From the NCBI GenBank assembly GCA_977017575.1, contig CDRNVI010000047.1, positions 1-64,000 of the forward strand: a stretch of DNA of 64,000 nt. The letters run 5' to 3'. Origin of the DNA: Paramoeba atlantica (Eukaryota > Discosea). The notes under the pieces are model-generated. The model had not been told where the DNA came from. It made no database searches and was given only the letters and a program-made list of their open reading frames with translations. Below, piece after piece: positions 37,201-45,535 of this stretch (position 1 is the first letter of the stretch; the number at the start of each line of letters is the position of its first letter). The translations under genes were made by a program, and so were the position numbers.

Positions 37201-38723
37201 CATAAAAATACTGGGAGCTCATATCGGCGACAACGAAACGGTCAGTGAACGTCTGCTTCGGCAAATTAGCAAATACGAAACCGGGTTTCGGCGACTAAAG
37301 AAAATGGGAATAAACAACATCTCCCTGTTGTTGTTATCCAAATGCGTAAACGTTAGGCTACAGTATTTGATGAGGGTGCATGAAGCGAATGCAACGGATA
37401 AAGCATCCTTGCAGTTCGACCACCAGGTTGAAAGTATTGTGGAAGCTTGGGTGGGATCCCTTTCCTCGTCACAGAAGAAAATTATGCGCTTACCAGTCAA
37501 AAAGGGAGGTTTCGGTTTAACGGCGTACAATCCTCATCGTGAGAATGCTTATGCGGCCTCGCGCTTTTCGGTTCTTGAGCACCAAAGTTCATCTTCAGTT
37601 CGGACCGACAAAGACATGGCAACCGCACACCCTTGCATTCCGAAAGCAACTAACCTAAAAATTACACCAGTTGACAACCAGACAGCCAACGCAATTCACC
37701 ACGATGAAGCTCTGAAAGAGTTGCAACAAGACCCTGAACTCAAACTAATCTTGCAAGCGAACTCATTTAAAGGCAATAACGACTGGCTTCTGTCACACGC
37801 CCGATACATACCGTCTCATCTGTTCAAGCTTGCCATTATGCCCAGACTTAATGCTCACCATCAAGACCTTCCCTCAAGCCTTCTATGCCCCGGATGCAGT
37901 ATGATACTGAATAATCGAAGCGCTCTTTTTCATATCTCAGGCTGCTCCCAATGCTCCGGATTTAACACAACGATGAAACACAATTCGCTCGTAACCTTTA
38001 TACAACGTCTTTGCCACAAAGCGGGTTTACCCTGCGAAAAAGAGCCCAGAGCTTTCTCTTCCTGGAAATGTCTGACATGCGGAATTAGCATTAACCCAGA
38101 AAATCGATCAACGCACCAGAAAGTATGCGCTGGAAGGCGTCTATGCCGCTCTGGTCCGGACCTGGTCATTTACTGGAATACTGGCGAAGTCTTTTATGAC
38201 CTTACGGTCATACACGAGCTCTCAGTCACGAATCGCTCCAAAAAGTGCACCCAACTAATGAACGAAGCTATCAAAAAGAAAATCAACACATACGTTAAAA
38301 CCGAACTCATAAGGGAGGAATGCTTCGAGTGTCTGCCAGTGTTGTCCGGGGGTGCTCTCCACCGAAACACTCAAAGACTAATCCAAGTTCTAGCTGATGC
38401 AGCAGGAATTGATCGTCAACTGGCGGAATTGGATTTCAAGCTTTTGGTGCAGGAGTTGAACGGTATCGAAGTATACTCTCAACTTCGAAAATATCTTGAT
38501 GGAAACCGTGACACTCTAGAATTTAGTTTATAATAGATAAAAGACAACATTTCAACTTCCCGCTTTATTGTGGGAGATTACTCCAGAGATTATCGTTACT
38601 TATAATAAAAAGAAAGGTATCCTATTGATGAAGAAAGATATAAAAAATGTATTATTTCGAACGGATGCGTTTCAATGTACCGATTTGCATCGGTTAAGAA
38701 CAAAAAAAAAAAGCATTTCTTTG
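34224..38723 (+). mobile_element. RLE retrotransposon D1, full length
   Basis: 4.5 kb inserted in E' with the 4-bp duplication GTAT (34220-34223 and 38724-38727). The empty site survives at about 63184-63198 in the copied segment, which fixes both boundaries. The 5' end reads ATGTTGAATTGTTGG, perhaps keeping the last bases of an SL. The 3' UTR has a CCCGC/GTGGG hairpin near 38557, an A12 run, then 11 more bases before the TSD. Confidence 0.92.
34265..38533 (+). CDS. RT-RLE polyprotein of retrotransposon D1
   Basis: 1422 residues from the conserved start MGMFTRSRAK; the frame is open upstream into E' but relatives fix this ATG. Residues 1-160: basic patch (SRRRKKP) and long Pro/Ser-rich stretch. 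Residues about 395-495: shared pre-RT domain (CTIVWTFDRQTKLNISEG ... FGGFLPPQENIRIYQIQW). RT: KGVSPGPTGTTDSVI near 697, motif A LSVDMKNAFNTPSR near 819, GVRQGSALASLYF near 880, active site AYIDDITLVS near 913. RLE: CPGCSMILNN ... HISGC-x2-C, MKHN near 1207; CLTC ... H-x4-C near 1268; RSGPDLVIYW and FYDLTVIHE near 1292-1315. No LsmAD. Appears intact. Confidence 0.92.
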   Translation: MGMFTRSRAKDTGVAPVVQPLPPSRRRKKPPEERSPVAPPSPTSPPPPASPPPPSGSRQVTNATQTPHPAAISPHSRLTSHPLDESVHDPIASSMPRLSSPLSPPESLSKPSGLPPPPDSPSPSPGRSASTLSTGFSTRPSSPQRPPSSPLPVTPPDSPKAKQKTAKSECTVKIKSAILSSDFFNRRHKKLNLVQHSMPQDDSPIIRHPQGCIKMKKNTARETAFTKSSKEPTYAQAATPPPKEPTTLDELVLRPLNPSAVARDNLRKKIMELQISNQRGKENETSDKENSEHSVRAQAIALHMHGGDSNNNEHIMRLEKLYGDSTPAKHTSDSQSASPTPSPAQVEFHECESPTPKDYTPQGLPSPPIPVDIEVSNESRSSIIYCEKSDNDTYVENILSAIKPEVQFPLTSKEIIQSCSSIKNGTNCTIVWTFDRQTKLNISEGTVMKINSRAGKKKVTIQYKGVRGHRTGDTFGGFLPPQENIRIYQIQWHCTPMGKEAGEHEEEGEHGINMESTLHSSNWGEDDVDHLPIPTAKTISTDYIPTVIAIYRDIMQTYESSDYPLRNKIWNKVLSAMKLSLAAVRQANGRRRRRRPLTRDSMNPNGSEEHEEKEREEKEDLRAIKKATRLALEGCVSKATKVLDRSFNRSTLTVQETMQKLRELHPEQSCDFAVPDDAPIIAAISIYELRSASKRLAKGVSPGPTGTTDSVIRLLIDDEPCCNSLCHMMGDLINGFLSRQVMQRLNRARLVAIAKPDGGVRPVAIGEIFGKLAGLILLQRYEKTLEPLFSPMQQGVFSQAGCERIVHKLRDRYLDGHTILSVDMKNAFNTPSRNELAKSVFAFATLKPFQRFFAAEYSEPSDLLYYGSDGNLAGIIPSSAGVRQGSALASLYFCVFCQPILETLASEYPAVEINAYIDDITLVSRDPSNLEKAFFRLKDLLKDKRVLLAESKCVWYQGTSDHGIPMALHEQGVKTETEAIKILGAHIGDNETVSERLLRQISKYETGFRRLKKMGINNISLLLLSKCVNVRLQYLMRVHEANATDKASLQFDHQVESIVEAWVGSLSSSQKKIMRLPVKKGGFGLTAYNPHRENAYAASRFSVLEHQSSSSVRTDKDMATAHPCIPKATNLKITPVDNQTANAIHHDEALKELQQDPELKLILQANSFKGNNDWLLSHARYIPSHLFKLAIMPRLNAHHQDLPSSLLCPGCSMILNNRSALFHISGCSQCSGFNTTMKHNSLVTFIQRLCHKAGLPCEKEPRAFSSWKCLTCGISINPENRSTHQKVCAGRRLCRSGPDLVIYWNTGEVFYDLTVIHELSVTNRSKKCTQLMNEAIKKKINTYVKTELIREECFECLPVLSGGALHRNTQRLIQVLADAAGIDRQLAELDFKLLVQELNGIEVYSQLRKYLDGNRDTLEFSL

Positions 38724-39520
38724 GTATTCATCTAATCTGTTGCATTGGCAAACTATTCTTCTCATGTTGTTAACTTCAACGTCAATTCTTCGGAGCATGG
38801 ATTTTGAAATAGAAAGTGCACCTGTCCCAAAGTTTAGCACCGGATATACTATTGAATCGTAGAGGCGCAGCTTAGTCTCCGGGCTAAGTGGTGAAGACCA
38901 AATACCATTCATTCGAAAGAGAGATCCCCAAGCTAGTTTCAATCGATCTTTAACTGTAGATGTAAAATCATTTTCCTGCCGATGCCCTAAGTGTTTGTAA
39001 GACGTAACTTTCGGAATCATCCCCGAGAATTTGCTGTTCAGGCTCTCGCCGCTCATTTGAGATTTACCAAAAGTTAACCAGGCTGTCTTGTTTGCTCCGA
39101 CGGCTAGTTTCAGATTAGCTTTGCGTGACTCTTCAGCTACATTGTCTATCATATTTGTCAAACCACTCTTCGTGTCACTAAATAACGCTATATCGTCCGC
39201 ATACTCAATGTCACTCAGGCGCTTTTCATGAAGACCCCGCTTTCTTGTACCCCTAGAGCTGAGAAGAACCCCGTCTGATTTTCCATCTAGTGCTTTATTG
39301 AGAATTCTATCTAACACCATAACGAACAGATAAGGCGCCAATACATCACCTTGAAGTATTCCTGTAGTGATAGGGAAAGGTTTCGTGATTCCAATAGAAG
39401 TTCGTACAGTGCCTTTCAGCTCATCGTATATAGACATTATCATCTTAGAAAGACATGGACCTACTCGAAATGCATGCAAACTAGCTTTAATAGCAGCGAA
39501 CGATACCGAAGGAAATGCTT
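38724..39520 (-). CDS. Central part of APE element E': RT palm and thumb
   Basis: Minus-strand frame (38694-39479 as opened from Met): LHAFRVGPCLSKMI, GILQGDVLAPYLF, active site IEYADDIALFSD, TAWLTFGKS, then thumb to MLRRIDVEVNNMRRIVCQCN. It joins D1's insertion site on the low side. On the high side it stops at AAATGCTT (39513-39520), the left copy of the 8-bp duplication; RT motif A is on the other side of the 11.4 kb block, at 50905. Confidence 0.9.
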
Positions 39521-40519
39521 ATCAACATGAAATGTTTTTCAACATGAAAAGGATTGGAAAGAATTGCTTCTAAATCCCGAACTTAAGCCCATACTTCAAG
39601 CCACTTCTTTCAAAGGCAACAACGACTGGCTCACGTCACATGTACGAAGTATACCGTCACACCTATTTAAGCTTGCGGTTATGCCTAGGCTAAATGCTCA
39701 ACATCAAAATCTTCCGACCAACCTTCTTTGCCCGGGATGTGGCATTGTTCTCGACAATCGGAATGCTCTGTCACATATCCCAGGATGCGTTCAATGCTCA
39801 GGATTCAATTCAACGGCGAAGCACAATGCACTTGTTACATTTCTACAGCGACTATGCCACAAAGCTGGATTGCCATGTGAAAAGGAACCCAGAGCTTTCT
39901 CGTCATGGAAATGTCTGCAGTGCGGAGATATAATTAGTCCAAGCAATCACGTAACTCATCAGAAAGTTTGCACTGGAAGACGGCTATGCCGATCCGGACC
40001 GGATCTCGTTATTTATTGGAACAACGGCGAGGTATACTATGACTTAACCGTAATACACGAGCTTTCGCAGAGCAATAGGTCTAAAAAATGCATCCAACTA
40101 ATCAACGACGCGATCAAAAGAAAACACAACACGTACGTGCAGACGAATATTATACGAGAAGAATGCTTCCAATGCTTGCCTGTTCTGTCCGGAGGTTCTT
40201 TACATCGCAACACGCAAAGTCTGATCCATGCGATAGCAGATGCCGCCTTACTAGACCGGCAGGGGGTTGAACAGGAATTTAAACTACTGGTGCAGGAATT
40301 AAATGGTCTAGAAGTTTATTCCCACCTTCGGAAATACCTAAACGAAGAAGGCGCTACGCAGGAATTCAGTCTATAAATCAGCTCATTGGTTTTTATATCA
40401 TAATACGAAATATTACACAGCTTGCAAAGTCGCGCAAGCCTTATATAAGCCTTATCTCTGATCCGTCATTGTGGAAGAATGCAATGACAGGGGTCTTACA
40501 AAAAAAAAAAAAAAAAAAA
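39521..40519 (+). pseudogene. 5'-truncated D-family element D2 (endonuclease and 3' UTR)
   Basis: The coding frame is recognisable from about 39537 (EKDWKELLLNPELKPIL) to the stop at 40376. It contains the full RLE region: CPGCGIVLDN ... HIPGC-x2-C, AKHN; CLQCGDIISP ... H-x4-C; RSGPDLVIYW, YYDLTVIHE. 3' UTR 40377-40499 with an AGCTTGCA ... GCAAGC stem and a GTCATTG ... CAATGAC hairpin, then A20. It starts at the left TSD of the 11.4 kb block, so it is the 5'-most part of that insertion. No RT remains. Confidence 0.87.
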
Positions 40520-40551
40520 AACGATAAAGATACAGTTTCTGTACCTTGTTG
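40520..40551 (+). other. Spliced-leader sequence at 5' end of element C
   Basis: The last 30-32 nt of the SL directly abut the A20 tail of D2. A second possible acceptor, TAGCAG after a pyrimidine run, lies at 40581-40586, just before the ATG of C. Confidence 0.8.
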
Positions 40552-40595
40552 AATTATTTTTATTAACCCACTATTTTCCCTAGCAGGGTCTCACC

Positions 40596-43500
40596 ATGCC
40601 ACACGACGACCTCTTCGATGCGAATGCAGTACCCATGGACGACGACTCTTTCCGTCAGGAAGAAATTTCGCACAACACGGGTGCTTGGGACCAATTTGCA
40701 GGAAACGCACATTTAATTCCCGGTCAGAGCTCCTACGATGAACTCTTGTACACAACACCGATTCCCAAACATATCCCCAAACACTGGGCAAAAAGAGCCG
40801 CCAAGATCGCCGGAGAGGCTCCCACGCCGGACACGGGAAGAATGACGGAAGATGAAGAGACGAATCACTCCCTCGTCGTGGAAGCAAGCCCGAGAAACAC
40901 ACCGGAGGTTCCTGACGCCCAAGTACCTTCTCCAAACAAGGCCTCGAAGCGCAAGAACATAAATCCGGTACCGATCCCGCAGCACTGTACTCAGCGCGTA
41001 TGCCCAGCTGAAGGATGCACTTGGAAGACTCCTCCTCACGGTGGGCAATGGCAAGCATTTTACAATCATGTGGCCCACCGACACGGAGAAAGCGTACCAA
41101 CCACTTGGTGGGAGGGGGAGGGAAGATTTCTTTGCAAGGACTGCTGCAGGCACTACGATAAGAACAAGGAGAATTCTCACCCCAAACAGTGCAAAGGCCG
41201 TAACCACCCCGTGCGATCTCAAACCCCACCTAGGCCAACGACAAGTCTCGAAAATGCAACTGAAATTCCTCCAGAAAACATGCTACCAACGTTGAGCTCT
41301 ATCTGCGCGCTGCCCATAAGCACATGCAAAGATGTCCCCCATTCCTGTAGGTTTCTATGGGCGAGCATTTTGACACAGGTCATGACATCTGCTGTGCAAG
41401 AAAACACAGTGGAGGCATGGACGTTACTGGCAATGCTCCCTAAATGCGTCTTACCTGCACCTTACCGAGGCGGTCGCAAAGGACACACGTCATACTCTAC
41501 ATACGTGGAAAAAAGCATGGAACTCTGGCTAGAAGGGGAGTACCTCTTGCTCTGGGAACAGGCCCTAAAGGATCACGCCAAAAAACGCTCCAAGCCTAGA
41601 AGTTCCGAAAATGAAGAAGAAAGAGCGGCAATCAGGGCAGAAATACTGTCACGTCAAGGGGAATACTCTAGGGGAATAGCCGCTCTAACCGCAGCACCCA
41701 TGGCGCCGGACAACGAGGAGACCCTTGCGAAGCTTCTAGAAAAGCACCCAAATCCTCACGAAAACCCACTTGAGAACGATCTTCCACCGATTGAGGGTAA
41801 TCCCCTGCGTCTGGAGGAAGTGGAAGTCAGGAAAGCGGTCGAAAGTTTTCGCAGAGGGTCTTCTGCCGGAACAATGGGTCTACGTCCAGAACACATCCAG
41901 GCCGCCATTTTGGAACACGCCAACAAGAAGGTGGGTCCTCTTTCGTCCCTCACTCGCCTCGTGAACCACATGCTCCAAGGAAAGGCACCGCCAGAGGTAC
42001 AACTGTTCTACGCTGGAGCCCGTCTCTGCGCTCTGGAGAAAGGTGAAGAAGATGTCCGACCCATAGCAGCAGGCGAAACCCTCAGACGTCTAGTAAGCAA
42101 AGCGGCATGCGTCGCCGTAAAGGAGAAGGCTGAAACTTTATTCCGGGGAAGACAGTATGGTGTGACTGCATCCGCGGGGGCCGAACGAGTAATTCATCTG
42201 TGCCGGAAAACAATGCTAAACAACATGGGGAGCGACAGTCTTGTTCTCTGTAAGGTAGACCTCAGAAATGCGTTCAACAACGTCAGCAGACCTGTCTTCA
42301 CTTTGCTCACACGTCTCAATTTTCCAGAACTTTCACCCTGGGTGGAATGGTGCTACACAAACCCGAGTTGTCTTACCTACGGGAATCACTTCCTATCCTC
42401 AGCCGAAGGCGTCCAGCAAGGTGACCCATTGGGTCCGCTTCTCTTCTCTCTAGTCCTTTCTGGGGTAACCGAGGAAATATCATCCCGATCAAACCTAGAT
42501 TCGCAACTATGGTATTTGGACGACGGAGTTCTCATGGGGGAGGCGGCGGAGGTTCGAAAGGCGCTTGATGTTTTTTCCGAGGTTGGTTCACAATGCGGGC
42601 TATTTCTGAATCCGAACAAGTGTGAAATAATAACGCCACCTGCCTCAGCCCATCACACGACTTTATTTCCGGAAATACCTACCGCCAAAATTCGTGTTGA
42701 CGGGAATTTCGATATTCTCGGATCCCCGATTGGGTCTGCGGAGCACTGCGCGGAGTTCCTAATGTCTCACGCCATCGAACCCGCACGCGAGACTCTCGCA
42801 GCAATAGGGCTAATAGGCGATCCACAAGTTGCCATCGCCCTCATCCGCCAGTGCACTGGCTTCTGCCAAATGGTGTACGCTCTCCGCACCACACCCCCCC
42901 AGGCTCTTTTTCAACTTTGTAGCCTACTAGACGAAACCGTTCTTAAAGCTGTCGAGTGGGCACTTTTCCCCCTGGAACCCCACGCACGTGACCAAATCCA
43001 ACGAAGGAAACGCCACGGAGGTTTCGGCCTTAGGTCTGCAACACTCCACGCGACAGCCGCTTACGTTTCTTCCGTCGCGCACGCCGCCGACATAGACGAC
43101 TGGGATCCTACAGAGGCTGATGGATTCGCCATTTCGGTACAAGACGTAAACCGTAAAGCAGGAGTAGCGCTAGTGGATCCCAACACGGGGCGCACACCCA
43201 AGCAGGACAAGCCACTCCCATACTCAGGCCACCATCACAACTTCCTCCCGAAAAGGAAACGCCCACGGAGCACTCAAAACAAAATGGAAGCGGACAGGGC
43301 AACCGCGCCGGAGATGGTCATCCCTCGACAGCAGCAACTCAGCCAGGCTATCTCACAGCAGGAATTCACCACAGCATACGAGCAGGCTGACCCTCGCACT
43401 CGCGCACGGTGGGTTTCAGAGTCGGGTAAGGGAGCAGGTAGCTGGGCTTTCGTGACGCCCTCTAGGAGCAAAGGATACGCCTTCACACCAACAGAGTTCC

Positions 43501-44174
43501 GCACGCTGTCCCGCTGGTGGCTGGGATCCGACATCTATCAAGAAGATCGCCCTTGCCCAGCGAAGGGATGCATATTACCTCTGCAGAAAAATGGGGAACA
43601 TGCATTGTTATGTAAGAACGGACATGGCCTCATCACCCGTCACAACGCGGTCTGTGAGCAATTCACAGCATTCTGCAGAAAAGCCGACATAGCTCCGCAA
43701 AGGGAGAAAAGCCTGGGAAATCGTGGTCCAAGAGGGGGTCTCACCAGACCTGCTGACGTGTTTCTCCCGAATTACACCCTGGGAAGTGGTATGGTGTTAG
43801 ACTTCGCAGTCACCCACGCACAGCAACTAAAGTATTTGGACTCTGTCCGGAATGCTAGCTGGGTGGCTGCGGGATCTTTCGCTGAACACTACTCAGCAAC
43901 GAAGGATAAACAACGCCAGGAAGCGGAGGAAGCGAAATTACTTTTTACGGCCATGGTAGTTGAATCCTTTGGCTCGTGGAGTAAAAGCGCGATGGCTGTT
44001 TTGTGGAAGGTGGGGGCGTTACGCGCAAACGCGTCAAACGGTCTACTCACAGACACTCAAGCCCGAAATGACCTTCTCAAAGAGCTGAACGTGGCTCTCA
44101 TGCGCTCCCAGGCCCGGATGATGGTCTCTAGGATAGTCGTCAGTGACCCTGACGCTCCCCTGGAAGGGGCCTAA
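40596..44174 (+). CDS. LsmAD-C2H2-RT-RLE polyprotein of retrotransposon C
   Basis: 1192 residues, same architecture as B but clearly diverged and with a shorter linker. Residues 25-95: LsmAD-like (TGAWDQFAGN, SSYDELLYTTPIP, DTGRMTEDEE). Residues 135-200: finger pair (CPAEGC ... H-x4-H; CKDC ... H-x4-C). RT: GSSAGTMGLRPEH near 420, CKVDLRNAFNNVSR near 551, GVQQGDPLGPLLFSL near 605, active site YLDDGVLMG near 639. C-terminal nuclease: CPAKGC ... H-x4-C, TRHN near 986-1010, RPADVF and VLDFAVTH near 1052-1075. The frame is intact. It follows the A-tail of D2 and an SL, inside the 11.4 kb block. Confidence 0.9.
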   Translation: MPHDDLFDANAVPMDDDSFRQEEISHNTGAWDQFAGNAHLIPGQSSYDELLYTTPIPKHIPKHWAKRAAKIAGEAPTPDTGRMTEDEETNHSLVVEASPRNTPEVPDAQVPSPNKASKRKNINPVPIPQHCTQRVCPAEGCTWKTPPHGGQWQAFYNHVAHRHGESVPTTWWEGEGRFLCKDCCRHYDKNKENSHPKQCKGRNHPVRSQTPPRPTTSLENATEIPPENMLPTLSSICALPISTCKDVPHSCRFLWASILTQVMTSAVQENTVEAWTLLAMLPKCVLPAPYRGGRKGHTSYSTYVEKSMELWLEGEYLLLWEQALKDHAKKRSKPRSSENEEERAAIRAEILSRQGEYSRGIAALTAAPMAPDNEETLAKLLEKHPNPHENPLENDLPPIEGNPLRLEEVEVRKAVESFRRGSSAGTMGLRPEHIQAAILEHANKKVGPLSSLTRLVNHMLQGKAPPEVQLFYAGARLCALEKGEEDVRPIAAGETLRRLVSKAACVAVKEKAETLFRGRQYGVTASAGAERVIHLCRKTMLNNMGSDSLVLCKVDLRNAFNNVSRPVFTLLTRLNFPELSPWVEWCYTNPSCLTYGNHFLSSAEGVQQGDPLGPLLFSLVLSGVTEEISSRSNLDSQLWYLDDGVLMGEAAEVRKALDVFSEVGSQCGLFLNPNKCEIITPPASAHHTTLFPEIPTAKIRVDGNFDILGSPIGSAEHCAEFLMSHAIEPARETLAAIGLIGDPQVAIALIRQCTGFCQMVYALRTTPPQALFQLCSLLDETVLKAVEWALFPLEPHARDQIQRRKRHGGFGLRSATLHATAAYVSSVAHAADIDDWDPTEADGFAISVQDVNRKAGVALVDPNTGRTPKQDKPLPYSGHHHNFLPKRKRPRSTQNKMEADRATAPEMVIPRQQQLSQAISQQEFTTAYEQADPRTRARWVSESGKGAGSWAFVTPSRSKGYAFTPTEFRTLSRWWLGSDIYQEDRPCPAKGCILPLQKNGEHALLCKNGHGLITRHNAVCEQFTAFCRKADIAPQREKSLGNRGPRGGLTRPADVFLPNYTLGSGMVLDFAVTHAQQLKYLDSVRNASWVAAGSFAEHYSATKDKQRQEAEEAKLLFTAMVVESFGSWSKSAMAVLWKVGALRANASNGLLTDTQARNDLLKELNVALMRSQARMMVSRIVVSDPDAPLEGA

Positions 44175-44207
44175 GGGATCTCGGGAATACCCACTGGGAC
44201 ATAAACC

Positions 44208-44440
44208 GCTGGTCCGGATGCTGGTCGGTGCCGACAGGGTCTATGCTCACGCCTAGTCTGTCAGGGCTAGGTACCCCAAGTGAGGTAGGACAAGGGTAGG
44301 GAACTTTGTTCCTCCCCGTCGGCCAGCATCATGCTCCGCGACCGTGCCGCTGTCGGCACAGGCCCATTGCTTGCGCCCTCTCGTACAACAAGAGAAGGGT
44401 TAACAAGGCAAGCTGGGAGTGGTCGAAAGACCCGGTTCGG
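44208..44440 (+). other. Conserved structured RNA in 3' UTR of C
   Basis: Same fold as in B: GGATGCTGG (44216-44224) with CCAGCATC (44323-44330), GTGCCGACAG (44228-44237) with CTGTCGGCAC (44350-44359), a CCTAG/CTAGG hairpin, and GGTC-GAAA-GACC at 44421-44432. Relative to B, a U-A pair has become C-G in the second stem and a G-U pair has become G-C in the first, i.e. pairing is kept. Confidence 0.75.
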
Positions 44441-44588
44441 AACATGCATGAGGAAGATGGGAGCGCGAATGGATTGGAGAAGACCTCGCCTCCCCCCTTC
44501 TTTATCATCAAAAACCCTCTTGTGGCGTAGGTGCGAGGCGAGGCAGAGGGAGACCTTACCCTCCCTGGAAAGGTGGAAGTTCGGTAAG

Positions 44589-44652
44589 GGGAAGTGGGAA
44601 AGTTGGGAAGTGGGAAAGTTGGGAAGTGGGAAGGTTGGGAAGTGGGAAAGTT
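44589..44652 (+). repeat. 16-bp minisatellite, four copies
   Basis: Unit GGGAAGTGGGAAAGTT, four copies, one with a single A to G change, in the 3' region of C shortly before its A18 run (about 44705-44722). Confidence 0.95.
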
Positions 44653-44722
44653 GGTTTGCTAGTTTTTATATAGTTGTTAAAAAGAGGAAAAAGATTTAAA
44701 TAAAGAAAAAAAAAAAAAAAAA

Positions 44723-44925
44723 TACATCTCCCCCAACCCCCCACAGAACGGACGAGTTCTGTAACCATACGCGATCACAGACACTGAAATGAGTTAGACT
44801 GTGGGTATTAGGGTGCCTTCGGTCCAGCCCAACAGCTGCATACACTATGATTACGATACTAGACTCAGCGATTGGACGAACTAGCGAATAGGGAGGCAAA
44901 AAAAAAAAAAAAAAAAAAAAAAATA
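44723..44925 (+). other. Unidentified ~175-bp A-tailed segment
   Basis: Lies between the A-tail of C and a B-type tail, and itself ends in A27 (about 44899-44925). It has no ORF and matches nothing else in the window. GTGCCTTCGG and a CAGCCC stretch hint at a small folded RNA. It could be a retroposed host RNA or a SINE. Confidence 0.5.
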
Positions 44926-45037
44926 ATTTGATTGCTTGTTTACAAATCATATACCCCCCCCAATGGACCTTCATGGTTCATGTATTGGGTAATATAGAGG
45001 CAATGCCGCGTTTCATACTTCTCCCCCCTTATTAATC

Positions 45038-45073
<36 letters not shown>

Positions 45074-45464
45074 CTGTTTCGCGACCGTGTCGCTGTCGAC
45101 ACAGGCCCGCGCCTGCGCCCTCCCATATAACAAGGGAAGGGTTCACAAGTCAGGCCGTGGAGAGGTCGAAAGACCCGGTCCGGAACGCGCGAATGGATTG
45201 GGCATGGATTGCTTGTTTTAATTTTTACTGTTTTTCTTGTTTGTAGTATATACTTAGGGGAGACTAAATTGCTAGTTTTGGGCTGAGAAAAAAGGTACAT
45301 CTGTGGACAGAAAAAGAATTGCTAATTTGATTGTTTGTTTTCAATTCGTATACCCCCCCCCCCAATGGACCTACTTGGTTCGTCTACTGGGTCAAAATAT
45401 AGAGGCAATGCCGCGATTCATACTTCTCCCCCCTTATTAATTGCAAAAAAAAAAAAAAAAAAAA
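44926..45464 (+). pseudogene. Two 5'-truncated 3' tails of B-type elements
   Basis: Tail 1 (44926-45070): the terminal 3' UTR of B (TTTGATTGCTTGTTT, C-rich tract, GGCAATGCCGCG) with an A-run of about 30. Tail 2 (45071-45464): a longer part, starting in the structured region (CTGTTTCGCGACC), with the GNRA hairpin and its own A21 tail. Both are in the same orientation as C and B2. They have no coding content; they are typical 5'-truncated insertions stacked on the preceding A-tail. Confidence 0.88.
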
Positions 45465-45500
45465 CTTTAACGATAAAGATACAGTTTCTGTACCTTGTTG
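45465..45500 (+). other. Spliced-leader sequence at 5' end of B2
   Basis: 36 of the 39 SL nucleotides (from CTTTAACG), directly after the A-tail of tail 2. The leader to the ATG is the same as in B1. Confidence 0.85.
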
Positions 45501-45535
45501 AATTATTTTCTTTTTCTTTGTCTACTCTCTTTTTG

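Noticed and set aside
44723-44900. tRNA or 5S rRNA gene
   Set aside because: No cloverleaf, A/B box pair or 5S signature could be recognised by eye.
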